Of a stretch of 64,000 bases of DNA, positions 43,669-52,597 are shown piece by piece. The DNA is taken from NCBI GenBank assembly GCA_050301795.1, contig JBNKZU010000003.1, positions 35,229-99,228 on the forward strand, read 5' to 3'. The stretch's first letter is position 1; every line of letters begins with the position of its first letter. The notes beneath the pieces are model-generated. The model ran no database searches. It saw only the letters and a list, made by a program, of their open reading frames with translations, and was not told where the DNA came from. Source of the stretch: JBNKZU01 sp050301795 (lineage in GTDB: Bacteria; Pseudomonadota; Gammaproteobacteria; Thiohalomonadales; Thiohalomonadaceae). Made by a program: the position numbers and the translations under genes.

Positions 43669-44661
43669 ATGGAAAATGAATCACAACAAACAAGAAAAAA
43701 ACGAATTGGTGTTCTTCTCTCTAATCTTGGAACACCAGACGCTCCAACCGCTGAAGCACTAAGAGTCTATTTGAAAGAGTTTCTTTGGGATCGGCGTGTT
43801 GTGGATGTCCCTCGCCCGATTTGGTGGGTGATTCTCAATGTTTTTATCCTGACGACCCGTCCAGCAAAGTCGGCCGCAGCCTACCGAGAGATCTGGACTG
43901 ATGATGGCTCACCACTGTTATCCATCTCCAATGCACAGCTTGCAGCGGTGACTGAGGCCTTGGCTGCTGATGAATCCAATGACTATGTTGTGGCGTTAGG
44001 GATGCGTTACGGCAACCCGTCCCTTGAGTCAGCGCTCAATCAACTGCGTCAACACAATCTGGATGAGCTGATTGTTCTGCCGCTCTATCCGCAAAACTCC
44101 TGCTCAACCACAGCATCAACCTTTGATGTAGTTACCGAACTGTTGAGGGAGGGGCGCAATGTGCCCTCGCTCAGGTTTATCAGCCATTACCACAACCATC
44201 CGATGTATATTGAAGCGCTAGCCAATTCAGTACGTGAAGCGTGGCAGGCAAAGCGTGGCGAAAAGCTCCTAATCTCCTTTCACGGCACCCCGGTTCGCTA
44301 TCGCACAGAGGGCGATCCCTACTATCAACAGTGTGTCGAGACTGCTGAACTGTTAGCTCAGGAGCTGGAGCTGGATGAGTCGCAGTGGCGCATCAGCTTC
44401 CAGTCACGCTTCGGCCGTGAGGAGTGGTTGCAGCCCTATACCGATGAAACCCTCAAGCAACTAGCCTCAGTTGGGGTTAAAAGTGTTGATGTGATCTGCC
44501 CGGGATTCTCCGCAGACTGTCTGGAGACCCTTGAAGAGATTGCAGAGGAGAACAAGGGCTACTTTATTGAAGCAGGAGGGGAGTCCCTTAACTACATTCC
44601 TGCGCTAAATAGCAGGGATGATCACATCCAGGCATTGGCTGAGATTATCAGGCATTGTTGA
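43669..44661 (+). CDS. hemH: Ferrochelatase
   Basis: Inserts Fe2+ into protoporphyrin IX, the last step of haem synthesis. 330 residues. The conserved NLGTPDAPTAEALRVYLKEF start, LPLYPQNSCSTTAS, the catalytic-His motif ISFHGTPVRYRTEGDPYYQQ, QSRFGREEWLQPYTD and CPGFSADCLETLEEI with catalytic Glu are present. It follows adk, a common pairing in gammaproteobacteria. Confidence 0.96.
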   Translation: MENESQQTRKKRIGVLLSNLGTPDAPTAEALRVYLKEFLWDRRVVDVPRPIWWVILNVFILTTRPAKSAAAYREIWTDDGSPLLSISNAQLAAVTEALAADESNDYVVALGMRYGNPSLESALNQLRQHNLDELIVLPLYPQNSCSTTASTFDVVTELLREGRNVPSLRFISHYHNHPMYIEALANSVREAWQAKRGEKLLISFHGTPVRYRTEGDPYYQQCVETAELLAQELELDESQWRISFQSRFGREEWLQPYTDETLKQLASVGVKSVDVICPGFSADCLETLEEIAEENKGYFIEAGGESLNYIPALNSRDDHIQALAEIIRHC

Positions 44662-44749
44662 GCCCGGTTAATGTAATCCTTTGATGAAGGATGCCTTTGA
44701 CGTTCGCCTATGACTCCCTGACATATCAAGAACGGATAAGCAAACGGAT

Positions 44750-44778
44750 ATGACGCAGCTTCTCGTTTCACTTATAAT
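44750..44778 (+). promoter_or_regulatory. Sigma70-type promoter of prfC
   Basis: ATGACG (44750-44755), a 17-bp spacer and a perfect TATAAT (44773-44778), 32 bp before the prfC ATG. Confidence 0.6.
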
Positions 44779-44810
44779 CCGCGCACCTGAAGATTGCTTA
44801 AGAATATGTG

Positions 44811-46394
44811 ATGTCGAAAAACCTCGAACAGACCAAAAAACGTCGCACCTTTGCGATTATCTCTCACCCCGACGCGGGTAAAACCACACTAACTGAAAAA
44901 CTGCTGTTGTTCGGCGGTGCGATTCAGCTTGCAGGAACGGTTAAGGGGCGCAAGGCAGCACGCCATGCGACCTCGGACTGGATGAAGCTGGAGCAGGAGC
45001 GTGGGATTTCGGTGACCTCTTCAGTGATGCAGTTTCCGTATAAGAGCGCGGTGATCAACCTGCTCGACACACCAGGACACGAGGATTTCTCAGAAGATAC
45101 CTATCGTACCCTGACGGCGGTTGATTCGGCACTGATGGTAATCGACGTGGCGAAGGGTGTTGAGGATCGCACCATTAAATTGATGGAGGTCTGTCGTCTG
45201 CGTGATACCCCGATTATCACCTTTATTAATAAGCTTGATCGCGAAGGGCGTGACCCGATCGACCTGATGGATGAGGTTGAAAGCGTATTAAAGATCCAAT
45301 GTGCGCCACTGACATGGCCAATCGGAATGGGCAAGGGCTTCAAGGGGGTGTTTGACCTCTATAATGACCGTATCCATCTCTACTCTGCGACGCATGGTGG
45401 CAAAATCATGGCGGGAGAGGTGATCGAGGGGCTGGATAATCCTCGGCTTGATGAGGTGTTAGGCGAGAGCATAATGAACGATTTTCGTGAAGAGGTGGAA
45501 CTGGTACGTGGTGCCAGCCACGAGTTTGATCTTGATCTCTATCTTCAGGGTAAACTGACTCCGGTTCTGTTCGGTTCGGCGATTAACAACTTCGGTGTAC
45601 AGGAGATCCTCGATACCTTGGTGGAGTATGCGCCATCACCACAACAACATGAAACGGATCAACGTATGGTTGATCCAACAGAAGAGAAGTTCAGCGGTTT
45701 TGTGTTCAAGATTCAGGCAAACATGGATCCACAGCATCGCGACCGTGTGGCCTTTATGCGCGTCTGCTCCGGCCACTTTGAACCAGGCATGAAGATGAAA
45801 CACGTCCGGCTGCAACGCGACATCAAGGTGCCCAATGCGATCACCTTCCTGGCCTCAGAGCGTGGTCATCTGGAGGATGCATGGCCTGGTGACATTATCG
45901 GCCTGCATAATCACGGCACCATTCAGATCGGTGATACCTTCACCGTTGGTGAAGATCTCAAATATACCGGCATTCCGCACTTTGCCCCGGAGCTGTTTCG
46001 CCGTGCGGTGTTAAAAGACCCATTAAAGAACAAACAGTTACTTAAAGGATTACAGCAACTCTCGGAGGAGGGGGCGACCCAGCTATTCCGCCCGATGCGT
46101 AATAATGATCTTATTCTCGGTGCGGTTGGTATTCTTCAGTTTGATGTGGTGGCGCAGCGCCTTAAAGATGAGTATCGCGTTGATTGCTTCTTTGAGCCGG
46201 TAAATGTTGCTACTGCGCGTTGGATCGAATGCGATGATGAAAAGATGTTAGAAGAGTTTAAAAGGAAAGCGGCTGAAAACCTTGCTATTGATGGCGGGGA
46301 TGATTTGACCTATATCGCACCAACTCGCGTTAACTTAAGTCTAATGGAAGAGCGCTGGCCAGATATCCGTTTCCGTGCGACCAGAGAGCATTAA
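44811..46394 (+). CDS. prfC: Peptide chain release factor 3
   Basis: A GTPase that recycles RF1/RF2 from the ribosome after termination. 527 residues from ATG 44811 (a GTG one codon earlier is also in frame). G1 SHPDAGKTTLTEKLL, the switch region ERGISVTSS, G3 DTPGHEDFSED and G4 NKLDREGRDP are present, then EF-G-like domain II and the RF3-specific C-terminal domain. It is monocistronic, with its own TATAAT promoter and a hairpin after it. Confidence 0.96.
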   Translation: MSKNLEQTKKRRTFAIISHPDAGKTTLTEKLLLFGGAIQLAGTVKGRKAARHATSDWMKLEQERGISVTSSVMQFPYKSAVINLLDTPGHEDFSEDTYRTLTAVDSALMVIDVAKGVEDRTIKLMEVCRLRDTPIITFINKLDREGRDPIDLMDEVESVLKIQCAPLTWPIGMGKGFKGVFDLYNDRIHLYSATHGGKIMAGEVIEGLDNPRLDEVLGESIMNDFREEVELVRGASHEFDLDLYLQGKLTPVLFGSAINNFGVQEILDTLVEYAPSPQQHETDQRMVDPTEEKFSGFVFKIQANMDPQHRDRVAFMRVCSGHFEPGMKMKHVRLQRDIKVPNAITFLASERGHLEDAWPGDIIGLHNHGTIQIGDTFTVGEDLKYTGIPHFAPELFRRAVLKDPLKNKQLLKGLQQLSEEGATQLFRPMRNNDLILGAVGILQFDVVAQRLKDEYRVDCFFEPVNVATARWIECDDEKMLEEFKRKAAENLAIDGGDDLTYIAPTRVNLSLMEERWPDIRFRATREH

Positions 46395-46405
46395 GCATTA
46401 AAAAG

Positions 46406-46433
46406 ACGCATTTCCAATCAAGTGGAAATGCGT
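46406..46433. terminator. Hairpin between prfC and the response regulator
   Basis: ACGCATTTCCA (46406-46416) pairs perfectly with TGGAAATGCGT (46423-46433) over 11 bp with a 6-nt loop. It lies between convergent genes and can serve both. Confidence 0.7.
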
Positions 46434-46438
46434 TGATT

Positions 46439-46822
46439 TCAAACAAATCGTTGAATCGTTTTAATGATATCGTCTGAATCCAGCGGTTTAATACAGTAAT
46501 CAACCGCGCCATACTTTAACGCTCTTAAAACATCATCCGATTCGGCTAATACTGTTAGCATCACCACAGGAATATCTTTCCAGAGTTCGTTTGCTTTTAA
46601 TCTTTTTAAAAACTCATATCCATTCATAACCGGCATAAAGACATCTAACAGAATAAGCCGAGGCATAAGACCATCATTTAACAGGTTTAAAGCCTTTTCA
46701 CCATCACTGGCTTGAAGCGCGTTAAAGCCAGCATCTTTAAGAATAGAGACGGCTGCAAGTGCTGAGATCTCTTGATCTTCCACAACCAAGATGCAGTCTA
46801 AATGGTTTGTTGAGGTATTCAT
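46439..46822 (-). CDS. CheY-like single-domain response regulator
   Basis: 127 residues, receiver domain only. Acidic pocket Glu15-Asp16 (VVEDQE), phosphoacceptor Asp60 (LILLDVFMP), Thr in VVMLTVLAES and Lys in CIKPLDSDD are all in place. There is no output domain, so it must act through a partner such as a kinase, phosphodiesterase or motor. No histidine kinase gene is near. It lies downstream of lon on the same strand, but a hairpin separates them. Confidence 0.9.
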   Translation of the reverse strand: MNTSTNHLDCILVVEDQEISALAAVSILKDAGFNALQASDGEKALNLLNDGLMPRLILLDVFMPVMNGYEFLKRLKANELWKDIPVVMLTVLAESDDVLRALKYGAVDYCIKPLDSDDIIKTIQRFV

Positions 46823-46838
46823 TATTGATCCGTTAATT

Positions 46839-46871
46839 AATCATCCTTCTTGAAATTATAGAAGGATGATT
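46839..46871. terminator. Hairpin between lon and the response regulator
   Basis: AATCATCCTTCT (46839-46850) and AGAAGGATGATT (46860-46871) are a perfect 12-bp pair with a 9-nt loop. There is no U-tract, so termination of lon here is likely but not certain. Confidence 0.55.
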
Positions 46872-46907
46872 CCGTTTTGCTAATGTCGTTTGAAAGATTA
46901 GATGCTT

Positions 46908-49298
46908 TTAACCAAAGATAATCGGAACAGCCTCTTTAAAGTGTTTCACAAAATGGGCGGTGATCCCCTCTTTTATATGATCAGGAAGCGTTTCAAAGTC
47001 ACCTCGATTAGCCTCAGGCAGTAACAGTTCATGAATGCCTACACGTCTTGCGGCGATCACTTTTTCTCTCACACCTCCAATCGGGAAGATATAGCCGGTT
47101 AGCGTTAGCTCTCCTGTCATGGCTAATGGGCGTTTAATGCGTTGCTTGCGTGCAATCGAAAGCAGGGCTGTCGCCATCGTAATGCCTGCGCTGGGGCCAT
47201 CTTTAGGTGTTGCCCCCTCAGGTACATGCAGATGAATAAATGATTTATTGAAATAATCGGCATCTCCGCCAAACCTTTCTACATTTGAGGAGATGTAGCT
47301 GTGTGCGATCTCTGCCGATTCACGCATCACATCGCCTAGGTTTCCTGTGAGTTTAAAACCACGACTATTTTGATGGACGGGTGTTGCCTCAATGCTTAAG
47401 GTTGCACCACCCATTGCTGTCCACGCAAGGCCGGTTACGACACCTACACCACTGATGGTTTTCTCCTTGGTGAAAAAAGGCTTGCCAAGGTATTGAGCAA
47501 GATTACGAGGCCCAACCTTTATCGGTCCGTTTTCGCCTTCAACAATCTTGCGAGCAGCAATACGCACTACCTTACCGAGTTGTTTCTCAAGATTTCGTAC
47601 TCCAGCTTCACGGGCATAGCCCTCAATGATTTGGCAGATCGCCTTATCGCTGATCTTGACCTTGCTGGCCTTCATACCATTGCGCTCTAGTTGACGTGGC
47701 CAAAGATGGTGCTTTGCGATCGCCAGTTTCTCCTGGGTGATGTAGCCGGAGAGACGAATGACCTCCATTCGGTCAAGGAGCGGCCCCGGTATGGTGTCGA
47801 GCTGATTTGCGGTACAGATAAATAGTGCTTTCGACAGGTCGAACCGAACATCAAGGTAGTGATCGAGAAAATCGACGTTCTGTTCCGGGTCGAGAACCTC
47901 CAATAGCGCCGATGCCGGATCACCATGATAGGAGGCACCAATTTTGTCGATCTCATCCAGCATGATTACTGGGTTTTGCGTGCCGGACTCTTTAAAAGCT
48001 TGGATAAATTTTCCCGGCATTGCGCCAATATAGGTGCGACGGTGACCTTTAATCTCGGCTTCGTCGCGCATTCCGCCTAGTGAGAAGCGGAAAAATTTCC
48101 GGTTAAGTGTATTTGCAATTGAGCGTCCGATTGAGGTTTTACCAACTCCCGGAGGACCTACCAAAAGGATAATCGAGCCAGAAACCTGACCTTTGAGTTT
48201 ACCAACGGCAAGAAACTCAAGGATTCGCTCTTTTACATCCTGTAATCCATCATGATCGGCATCCAGAATCTTTCGTGCCCGTTTTAGGTCAAGGCTATCT
48301 TTTGAATAGCTTCCCCAAGGCAAAGAGGTGAGCCAGTCAAGATAGTTACGGGTAACGGTGTATTCAGCAGAACCGACCTCCAACACAGACATCTTTTCCA
48401 TCTCATCATCAATCCGTTTTTGCGCGGCCTCAGGAATGGTTAACTCCTTCATGCGATCTAGATACCGATCCAACTCCGCAGTGCGATCATCCTTCTCTAA
48501 CCCCAACTCTTTCTGGATCTCTTTTAACTGCTCCTTGAGGAAGAATTTTCGCTGTTGCTCATTCATCTCGTCCTCAACGCGCCGCCTAATCTTGGTTTGC
48601 AGCTTTGCAACCTCGACCTCTTTTTTCAGTAAAACCAGTACCTTTTTCATGCGTTTACTGAGGTCAAATAGCTCCAATACCTCTTGCAACTCATTCTTGG
48701 AGCTAGAGGTCATACCCGCAGCAAAGTCTGCCAGAGGCGATGGATCATTCGGACTGAATCGGTTCAGGAAGTATTTCAACTCCTCGGTATAAAGAGGATT
48801 CAGTGGAACGAGTTCTTTAAGGGTGTTGATGATTGCCAACGCGTAAGCGCGAATATCATCCGATTGGATATTTTGTTCAGGTGCGTACTCAACCTCGACC
48901 AGATAGGGCGGTGTTGTTGAGATCCATTTGGTAACGCGAAAGCGCTCTATGCCCTCTGCGATAAAGTGCATTTTACCATCGGAACGACCAGGATTGTGGA
49001 GATGAACTGAGCTACCAATCTCATAAAACTGATCTGGTTTTATCGCGTCGGTGATCTCCTCTTTGACCAGCAACAGTCCGGCGGTGCGCTGCTCGGTGCT
49101 ACTAATCTTTTCAATGGTCTTAAGCCACGGCTTCTCATCCATCACAATCGGTGTCGCTTGAGCTGGAAAAAATGGGCGCTCAAATAACGGGAGGATATAG
49201 ATCTGTTTTGGCAGTTTCCGCGATGTCACGACCAGACTAGATCGATCTGCAATATCCTCATCAACTAATTCAGCTTCAATCGTATTGTTATCAGACAT
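46908..49298 (-). CDS. lon: ATP-dependent protease Lon
   Basis: Soluble homohexameric AAA+ protease that degrades damaged and regulatory proteins. 796 residues: an N-terminal LAN domain (about 25-230), coiled coil (KFFLKEQLKEIQKELG), AAA+ module with Walker A GPPGVGKTS and Walker B NPVIMLDEIDKIG, and a C-terminal peptidase with the Ser703-Lys746 dyad (PKDGPSAG; GVREKV). The N-terminal extension before LPLFERPFFPAQ is longer and more acidic than in E. coli Lon, so it may be a second, specialised Lon rather than the heat-shock one. No clpX or hupB is adjacent. Confidence 0.93.
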   Translation of the reverse strand: MSDNNTIEAELVDEDIADRSSLVVTSRKLPKQIYILPLFERPFFPAQATPIVMDEKPWLKTIEKISSTEQRTAGLLLVKEEITDAIKPDQFYEIGSSVHLHNPGRSDGKMHFIAEGIERFRVTKWISTTPPYLVEVEYAPEQNIQSDDIRAYALAIINTLKELVPLNPLYTEELKYFLNRFSPNDPSPLADFAAGMTSSSKNELQEVLELFDLSKRMKKVLVLLKKEVEVAKLQTKIRRRVEDEMNEQQRKFFLKEQLKEIQKELGLEKDDRTAELDRYLDRMKELTIPEAAQKRIDDEMEKMSVLEVGSAEYTVTRNYLDWLTSLPWGSYSKDSLDLKRARKILDADHDGLQDVKERILEFLAVGKLKGQVSGSIILLVGPPGVGKTSIGRSIANTLNRKFFRFSLGGMRDEAEIKGHRRTYIGAMPGKFIQAFKESGTQNPVIMLDEIDKIGASYHGDPASALLEVLDPEQNVDFLDHYLDVRFDLSKALFICTANQLDTIPGPLLDRMEVIRLSGYITQEKLAIAKHHLWPRQLERNGMKASKVKISDKAICQIIEGYAREAGVRNLEKQLGKVVRIAARKIVEGENGPIKVGPRNLAQYLGKPFFTKEKTISGVGVVTGLAWTAMGGATLSIEATPVHQNSRGFKLTGNLGDVMRESAEIAHSYISSNVERFGGDADYFNKSFIHLHVPEGATPKDGPSAGITMATALLSIARKQRIKRPLAMTGELTLTGYIFPIGGVREKVIAARRVGIHELLLPEANRGDFETLPDHIKEGITAHFVKHFKEAVPIIFG

Positions 49299-49669
49299 TA
49301 GATTTCCATGTTGAGTAGTTCACTTGTGTTGCTCTAATAGTTAGGGGTAACAGCGATTAATTCAATTGATGATAACGCATTTAGTTGAGATAGAGGATGG
49401 AATCTGTAGTGTGTTTCGAAATATGGCATCTCTACAAAGCGATGGCAAAAAGCAATGAACTGAAAACCCATCATCGATTTGCAGCGGACAGAATGAGGAT
49501 GAAGATTGCTGAGAAAGATGCCTGTAAGTCACTGAAATGGAAAGATAAAAAATATATGTTACATTTTAAACAAGGATGTAAGAGGAGAATCAAAGGGAAC
49601 ATGAGCTAGAAATAGCCGACTGACTTGAATTGTATCGGTTGATGTTAAATGGTCATAAGGAGGTATCAC
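49299..49669. other. Intergenic stretch between lon and the Cys-rich gene
   Basis: About 370 bp that must contain the lon promoter on the minus strand and that of the Cys-rich gene on the plus strand. A possible short reading frame is described separately (49397-49609). I see no RNA gene, strong dyad or GTTC-N7-GTTC box in it. Confidence 0.5.
49397..49609 (+). CDS. Doubtful small basic ORF
   Basis: 70 residues, rich in Lys/Arg with three Cys (MKIAEKDACKSLKWKDKKYM, KQGCKRRIKG). The start has no properly spaced ribosome-binding site (AGAGG abuts the ATG). Like its downstream neighbour it is basic and Cys-containing, which is the only support for it being real. Confidence 0.3.
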   Translation: MESVVCFEIWHLYKAMAKSNELKTHHRFAADRMRMKIAEKDACKSLKWKDKKYMLHFKQGCKRRIKGNMS

Positions 49670-50146
49670 ATGGCAAAGTGTAGAGAAGTACCAAAGGGTC
49701 CACATCAAAATATTCGTGTATTTTCAGAACCAATGACGAAAAAGGATGCCCGCAAAGCTGAAAAATATATGAAGAAGTATCGGAAATGGAATCGAAACAG
49801 ACAAGCATGGGTTGCGTTCTGGAATGGGGGAGCGCCATATTGGGTCGGACCAAGACCAAAAAAACCGGGTCCACCACCATCTACTCCGACGATTGCGAAT
49901 ACAGCCTGTAGAAAGGCATCTCGAATCGGTGAAAAAAAGATCTACAAAGCTTTAAAAGAGCAGCTTAGTAAAGAGTTTAGTTGCAAAGGTTCATGCCGAT
50001 ATGGTCGTGAGTGTAAAAAGCGTTTTAGTAGTAGTAGAGGTACGGGTTACAGTCTGGATAAACTGATGACCTACTGCATTTTTACGGTAAAGGGTTATTG
50101 TGCTTGCTCGGATGATTCAAAACATAAGGGTATTGTCGAAGCGTAA
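49670..50146 (+). CDS. Cys-rich basic orphan protein
   Basis: 158 residues from ATG 49670, which has a strong AAGGAGG site upstream; an earlier in-frame ATG at 49649 has none. It is strongly basic. There is no signal peptide or TM helix. A Pro-rich linker (PRPKKPGPPPSTPT, 61-74) joins an aromatic N-terminal half (AWVAFWNGGAPYWVG) to a Cys-rich half with Cys80, 105, 109, 115, 136, 144 and 146 plus Cys4. CKGSCRYGRECKKRF and GYCACSDD could bind metal or form disulfides. Family not recognised. It is a lone accessory gene between lon and the moeA operon. Confidence 0.6.
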   Translation: MAKCREVPKGPHQNIRVFSEPMTKKDARKAEKYMKKYRKWNRNRQAWVAFWNGGAPYWVGPRPKKPGPPPSTPTIANTACRKASRIGEKKIYKALKEQLSKEFSCKGSCRYGRECKKRFSSSRGTGYSLDKLMTYCIFTVKGYCACSDDSKHKGIVEA

Positions 50147-50157
50147 ATTAACGTAGT

Positions 50158-50192
50158 CGGGGTCAGACTCGCCTACGGCAGATCTGACCCCG
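50158..50192. repeat. GGGGTCAGA-family palindrome, copy 2
   Basis: CGGGGTCAGA (50158-50167) and TCTGACCCCG (50183-50192) form a 10-bp perfect stem, with an inner GCC-TAC-GGC. It shares GGGGTCAGACTCG with the palindrome at 40194-40237. Lying between convergent genes, it may act as a terminator. Confidence 0.75.
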
Positions 50193-50197
50193 AGTAA

Positions 50198-51460
50198 CTA
50201 AATCAGAGTAGAGAATGGCTCTACGGTAACCATGCTGTCGGGTTCAATATTCCCGGCATCGGCGGGTAATACGATAAAGCAGTTGGCCTGACTCATGGAG
50301 CTTAAGATATGCGATCCTTGGCTACCTGTTGAACGAACCACCATCTCCCCCTCTTTATCAAAATAGATAATACCGCGTTGGAAGTCCTGACGACCGGGGC
50401 GTTTTTTGAGCTTCTCGGTACAGCGAAGTTGCAGATGCATTGGTTGTTTGGACTTGCCCCCGCCAAGATAGCGCAGGCTGGGTGCGACGACTTCAACGAA
50501 GGTTGCCATTGCTGAGACTGGGTTTCCAGGAAGGCCAAAGAAGAGAGCGTCGTCAACCTTGCCGAAAGCGAGCGGCTTACCCGGCTTTATAGCAATTTTC
50601 CAGAAATCGACACTTCCCAACTTCTCTAAGGTCTCTTTAACATAGTCTGCATCACCAACAGAGACTCCTCCGGTTGTGATTACCACATCAGCGCTGGATG
50701 CGGCTTTTTTAAATGCGGATTCAACGGCATCTCTGGTATCAGGAACAATGCCGAGATCAATATGCTCAATATCCATCTCTTTCAACAGGCCAAAGAGGGT
50801 GTAGCGATTGCTGTCGTAGATCTGTCCATCCTGCAACGGTTTATCAACTGAGCAGAGTTCATCGCCAGTTGAGAAGGTCGCTACGCGTAGTGGCCGGATC
50901 ACATCGAATGCTGCAATTCCGAGTGAGGCAAGCAGTCCCAGCTCGGCGGCACCGATACGAGTCCCCTTATGGAGAACGACTGCGCCCTGTTTTATATCTT
51001 CACCAATGTGACGAACATTCTCTCCCATTTGGTGTCCGGTATGGATTGTGATCTCATCACCATCGATATCAACCTTCTCCTGCATGATGACGCTATCGGC
51101 ACCCTCTGGCATTTTTGCGCCGGTCATAATTCGAACGGTCTCACCATTGTTGACCTTTTTCTCGAAGGGTTTTCCGGCAAATGAGGTTCCGATGAGCTTT
51201 AAGGTACGGCTTCCCTCTTGAGGAAGGTCGTCACTGTGGAGTGCATATCCATCCATCGCTGAGTTGGGATAGCCCGGCACGTTGATCGGAGAGCGGATAT
51301 CCTTAGCGATGATCTTGGCGTAGCTTTGATCAAGTTGAAGCGTGACGATATCGGTTATCGGGTCAAGTTGTTGTCGAATACGTTGCAATGCCTCCATAAG
51401 TGGTAACAGAGGCTGATGGTGGTTATCGGGGTTTGACTGCGTACTAATCTCTCTATTCAT
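50198..51460 (-). CDS. moeA: Molybdopterin molybdenumtransferase MoeA
   Basis: Inserts molybdate into adenylylated molybdopterin. 420 residues from ATG 51460 (MNREIST), preceded by AAGAGAA; a longer frame to 51508 would overlap mobB further. Family motifs: PGYPNSAMDGYALHSDDLP, MTGAKMPEGADSVIMQE, STGDELCSVD, ITTGGVSVGDADYVKE and GLPGNPVSAM. Last gene of the queG-pfkB-mobA-mobB-moeA transcript; it overlaps mobB by 8 bp. Confidence 0.95.
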   Translation of the reverse strand: MNREISTQSNPDNHHQPLLPLMEALQRIRQQLDPITDIVTLQLDQSYAKIIAKDIRSPINVPGYPNSAMDGYALHSDDLPQEGSRTLKLIGTSFAGKPFEKKVNNGETVRIMTGAKMPEGADSVIMQEKVDIDGDEITIHTGHQMGENVRHIGEDIKQGAVVLHKGTRIGAAELGLLASLGIAAFDVIRPLRVATFSTGDELCSVDKPLQDGQIYDSNRYTLFGLLKEMDIEHIDLGIVPDTRDAVESAFKKAASSADVVITTGGVSVGDADYVKETLEKLGSVDFWKIAIKPGKPLAFGKVDDALFFGLPGNPVSAMATFVEVVAPSLRYLGGGKSKQPMHLQLRCTEKLKKRPGRQDFQRGIIYFDKEGEMVVRSTGSQGSHILSSMSQANCFIVLPADAGNIEPDSMVTVEPFSTLI

Positions 51461-51995
51461 GATGTTCTCTTGGTTTAATCCATTGCCGAATAAAATCGGC
51501 AATCGCATCAGGATTGTTGAGATCCAATTGCGTTAGTGGATGATTTTCGCTGAAATCAGCATCATGTGCTATGGCGATAATCTCTGGATCGTTTGGGTAG
51601 AGCCATGGGTTTTCAAGTGCACTTCGATGCAACTCTATCTTTGCTATTGCTTCGTGTTTAAACCCTTCAACGAGTATGAGATCAAATAGCTCCGGGTTGA
51701 GTTGTTGCACAATCTTCGCAAGTTGAGGCTCTTCATTGGCGTCATCTGTTTCAACCATTAATGCCCAGCGTTGACGTGTCGCAATAAGCACTGGATTAGC
51801 GCCGGCCTGACGTAGACGGAAGGTGTCCTTTCCGGGTGTGTCCACATCGACATCGTGATGGGCGTGCTTAATCAAGGCGCATCTGATTCCATGCTGTTTT
51901 AAACGTGGAATGATCTGCTCCAACAGTGTGGTTTTCCCAGTCCCACTATAAGCACTAAAACCGAGAACAGGGATAGTGGATGCAGATTGTGTCAT
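51453..51995 (-). CDS. mobB: Molybdopterin-guanine dinucleotide biosynthesis protein MobB
   Basis: A 180-residue GTP-binding P-loop protein that assists MobA in making the bis-MGD cofactor. Walker A GFSAYSGTGKTTLLEQII is at the N terminus, followed by the KHAHHDVDVDTPGKDTFRLR motif and LILVEGFKHE. It overlaps mobA by 4 bp. Confidence 0.93.
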   Translation of the reverse strand: MTQSASTIPVLGFSAYSGTGKTTLLEQIIPRLKQHGIRCALIKHAHHDVDVDTPGKDTFRLRQAGANPVLIATRQRWALMVETDDANEEPQLAKIVQQLNPELFDLILVEGFKHEAIAKIELHRSALENPWLYPNDPEIIAIAHDADFSENHPLTQLDLNNPDAIADFIRQWIKPREHHE

Positions 51996-52597
51996 GAGAT
52001 TATCGCTTTAATTGCTGCAAACTCTTGTGGTGTATTGATATTCATAAAGGCATCGTGCTGATCACTAAAATCGGCGATAGCGTGATGTTGTTTTTTAAAC
52101 CACTGGTGAACTCTGCGCTCTCCGCTGAGAAGGGACTCCTCAATTGAGTTCATCACAGACCGATGAGAAAGCAGTATCACTGGATGCAGCTTATGACCAT
52201 CAGAGACACTACAGACATCAGCACGACTCGCGATTAGTGCCGTTATCATCCGTGGTAACAGATCAGATGGGAGTTGTGGCGTATCGCAAGGAAGGGTGAG
52301 GATGTAGTCACAATCATAGGTTTTAAACGCAGAGTAAACCCCGGCAAGTGGCCCTAAGGGTTTATCGAAGTGATCAGCAAAGATTGGATAGCCATAATGG
52401 ATAAATGCGTCAGCATCACTATTGGTATTAATGGCGATATCAGGATGCTGTTTTTTGATGATATTGATGACATGCCCGATCATCGGAATACCGTTGATCG
52501 GAATATTTCCTTTGTGTCCGTCGCCCATACGTCGACTGCCACCACCAGCAACGATGATGACCTTTAGAGAATCTGTTATAGATGAGGCGGAAGTCAT
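51992..52597 (-). CDS. mobA: Molybdenum cofactor guanylyltransferase MobA
   Basis: Joins GMP from GTP to Mo-molybdopterin. 201 residues from ATG 52597, whose first base is the last base of the upstream pfkB stop (TAATG). The nucleotide-binding VIIVAGGGSRRMGDGHKGNI and the KPLGPLAGVYSAF and LPCDTPQLPSDLL motifs are those of MobA. The family Asp-Lys step is Gly-His-Lys here. Confidence 0.92.
   Translation of the reverse strand: MTSASSITDSLKVIIVAGGGSRRMGDGHKGNIPINGIPMIGHVINIIKKQHPDIAINTNSDADAFIHYGYPIFADHFDKPLGPLAGVYSAFKTYDCDYILTLPCDTPQLPSDLLPRMITALIASRADVCSVSDGHKLHPVILLSHRSVMNSIEESLLSGERRVHQWFKKQHHAIADFSDQHDAFMNINTPQEFAAIKAIIS

Noticed and set aside
46439..49298. lon and the response regulator as one operon
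   Set aside because: An 85-bp gap with a perfect 12-bp hairpin separates them; a common transcript cannot be assumed.
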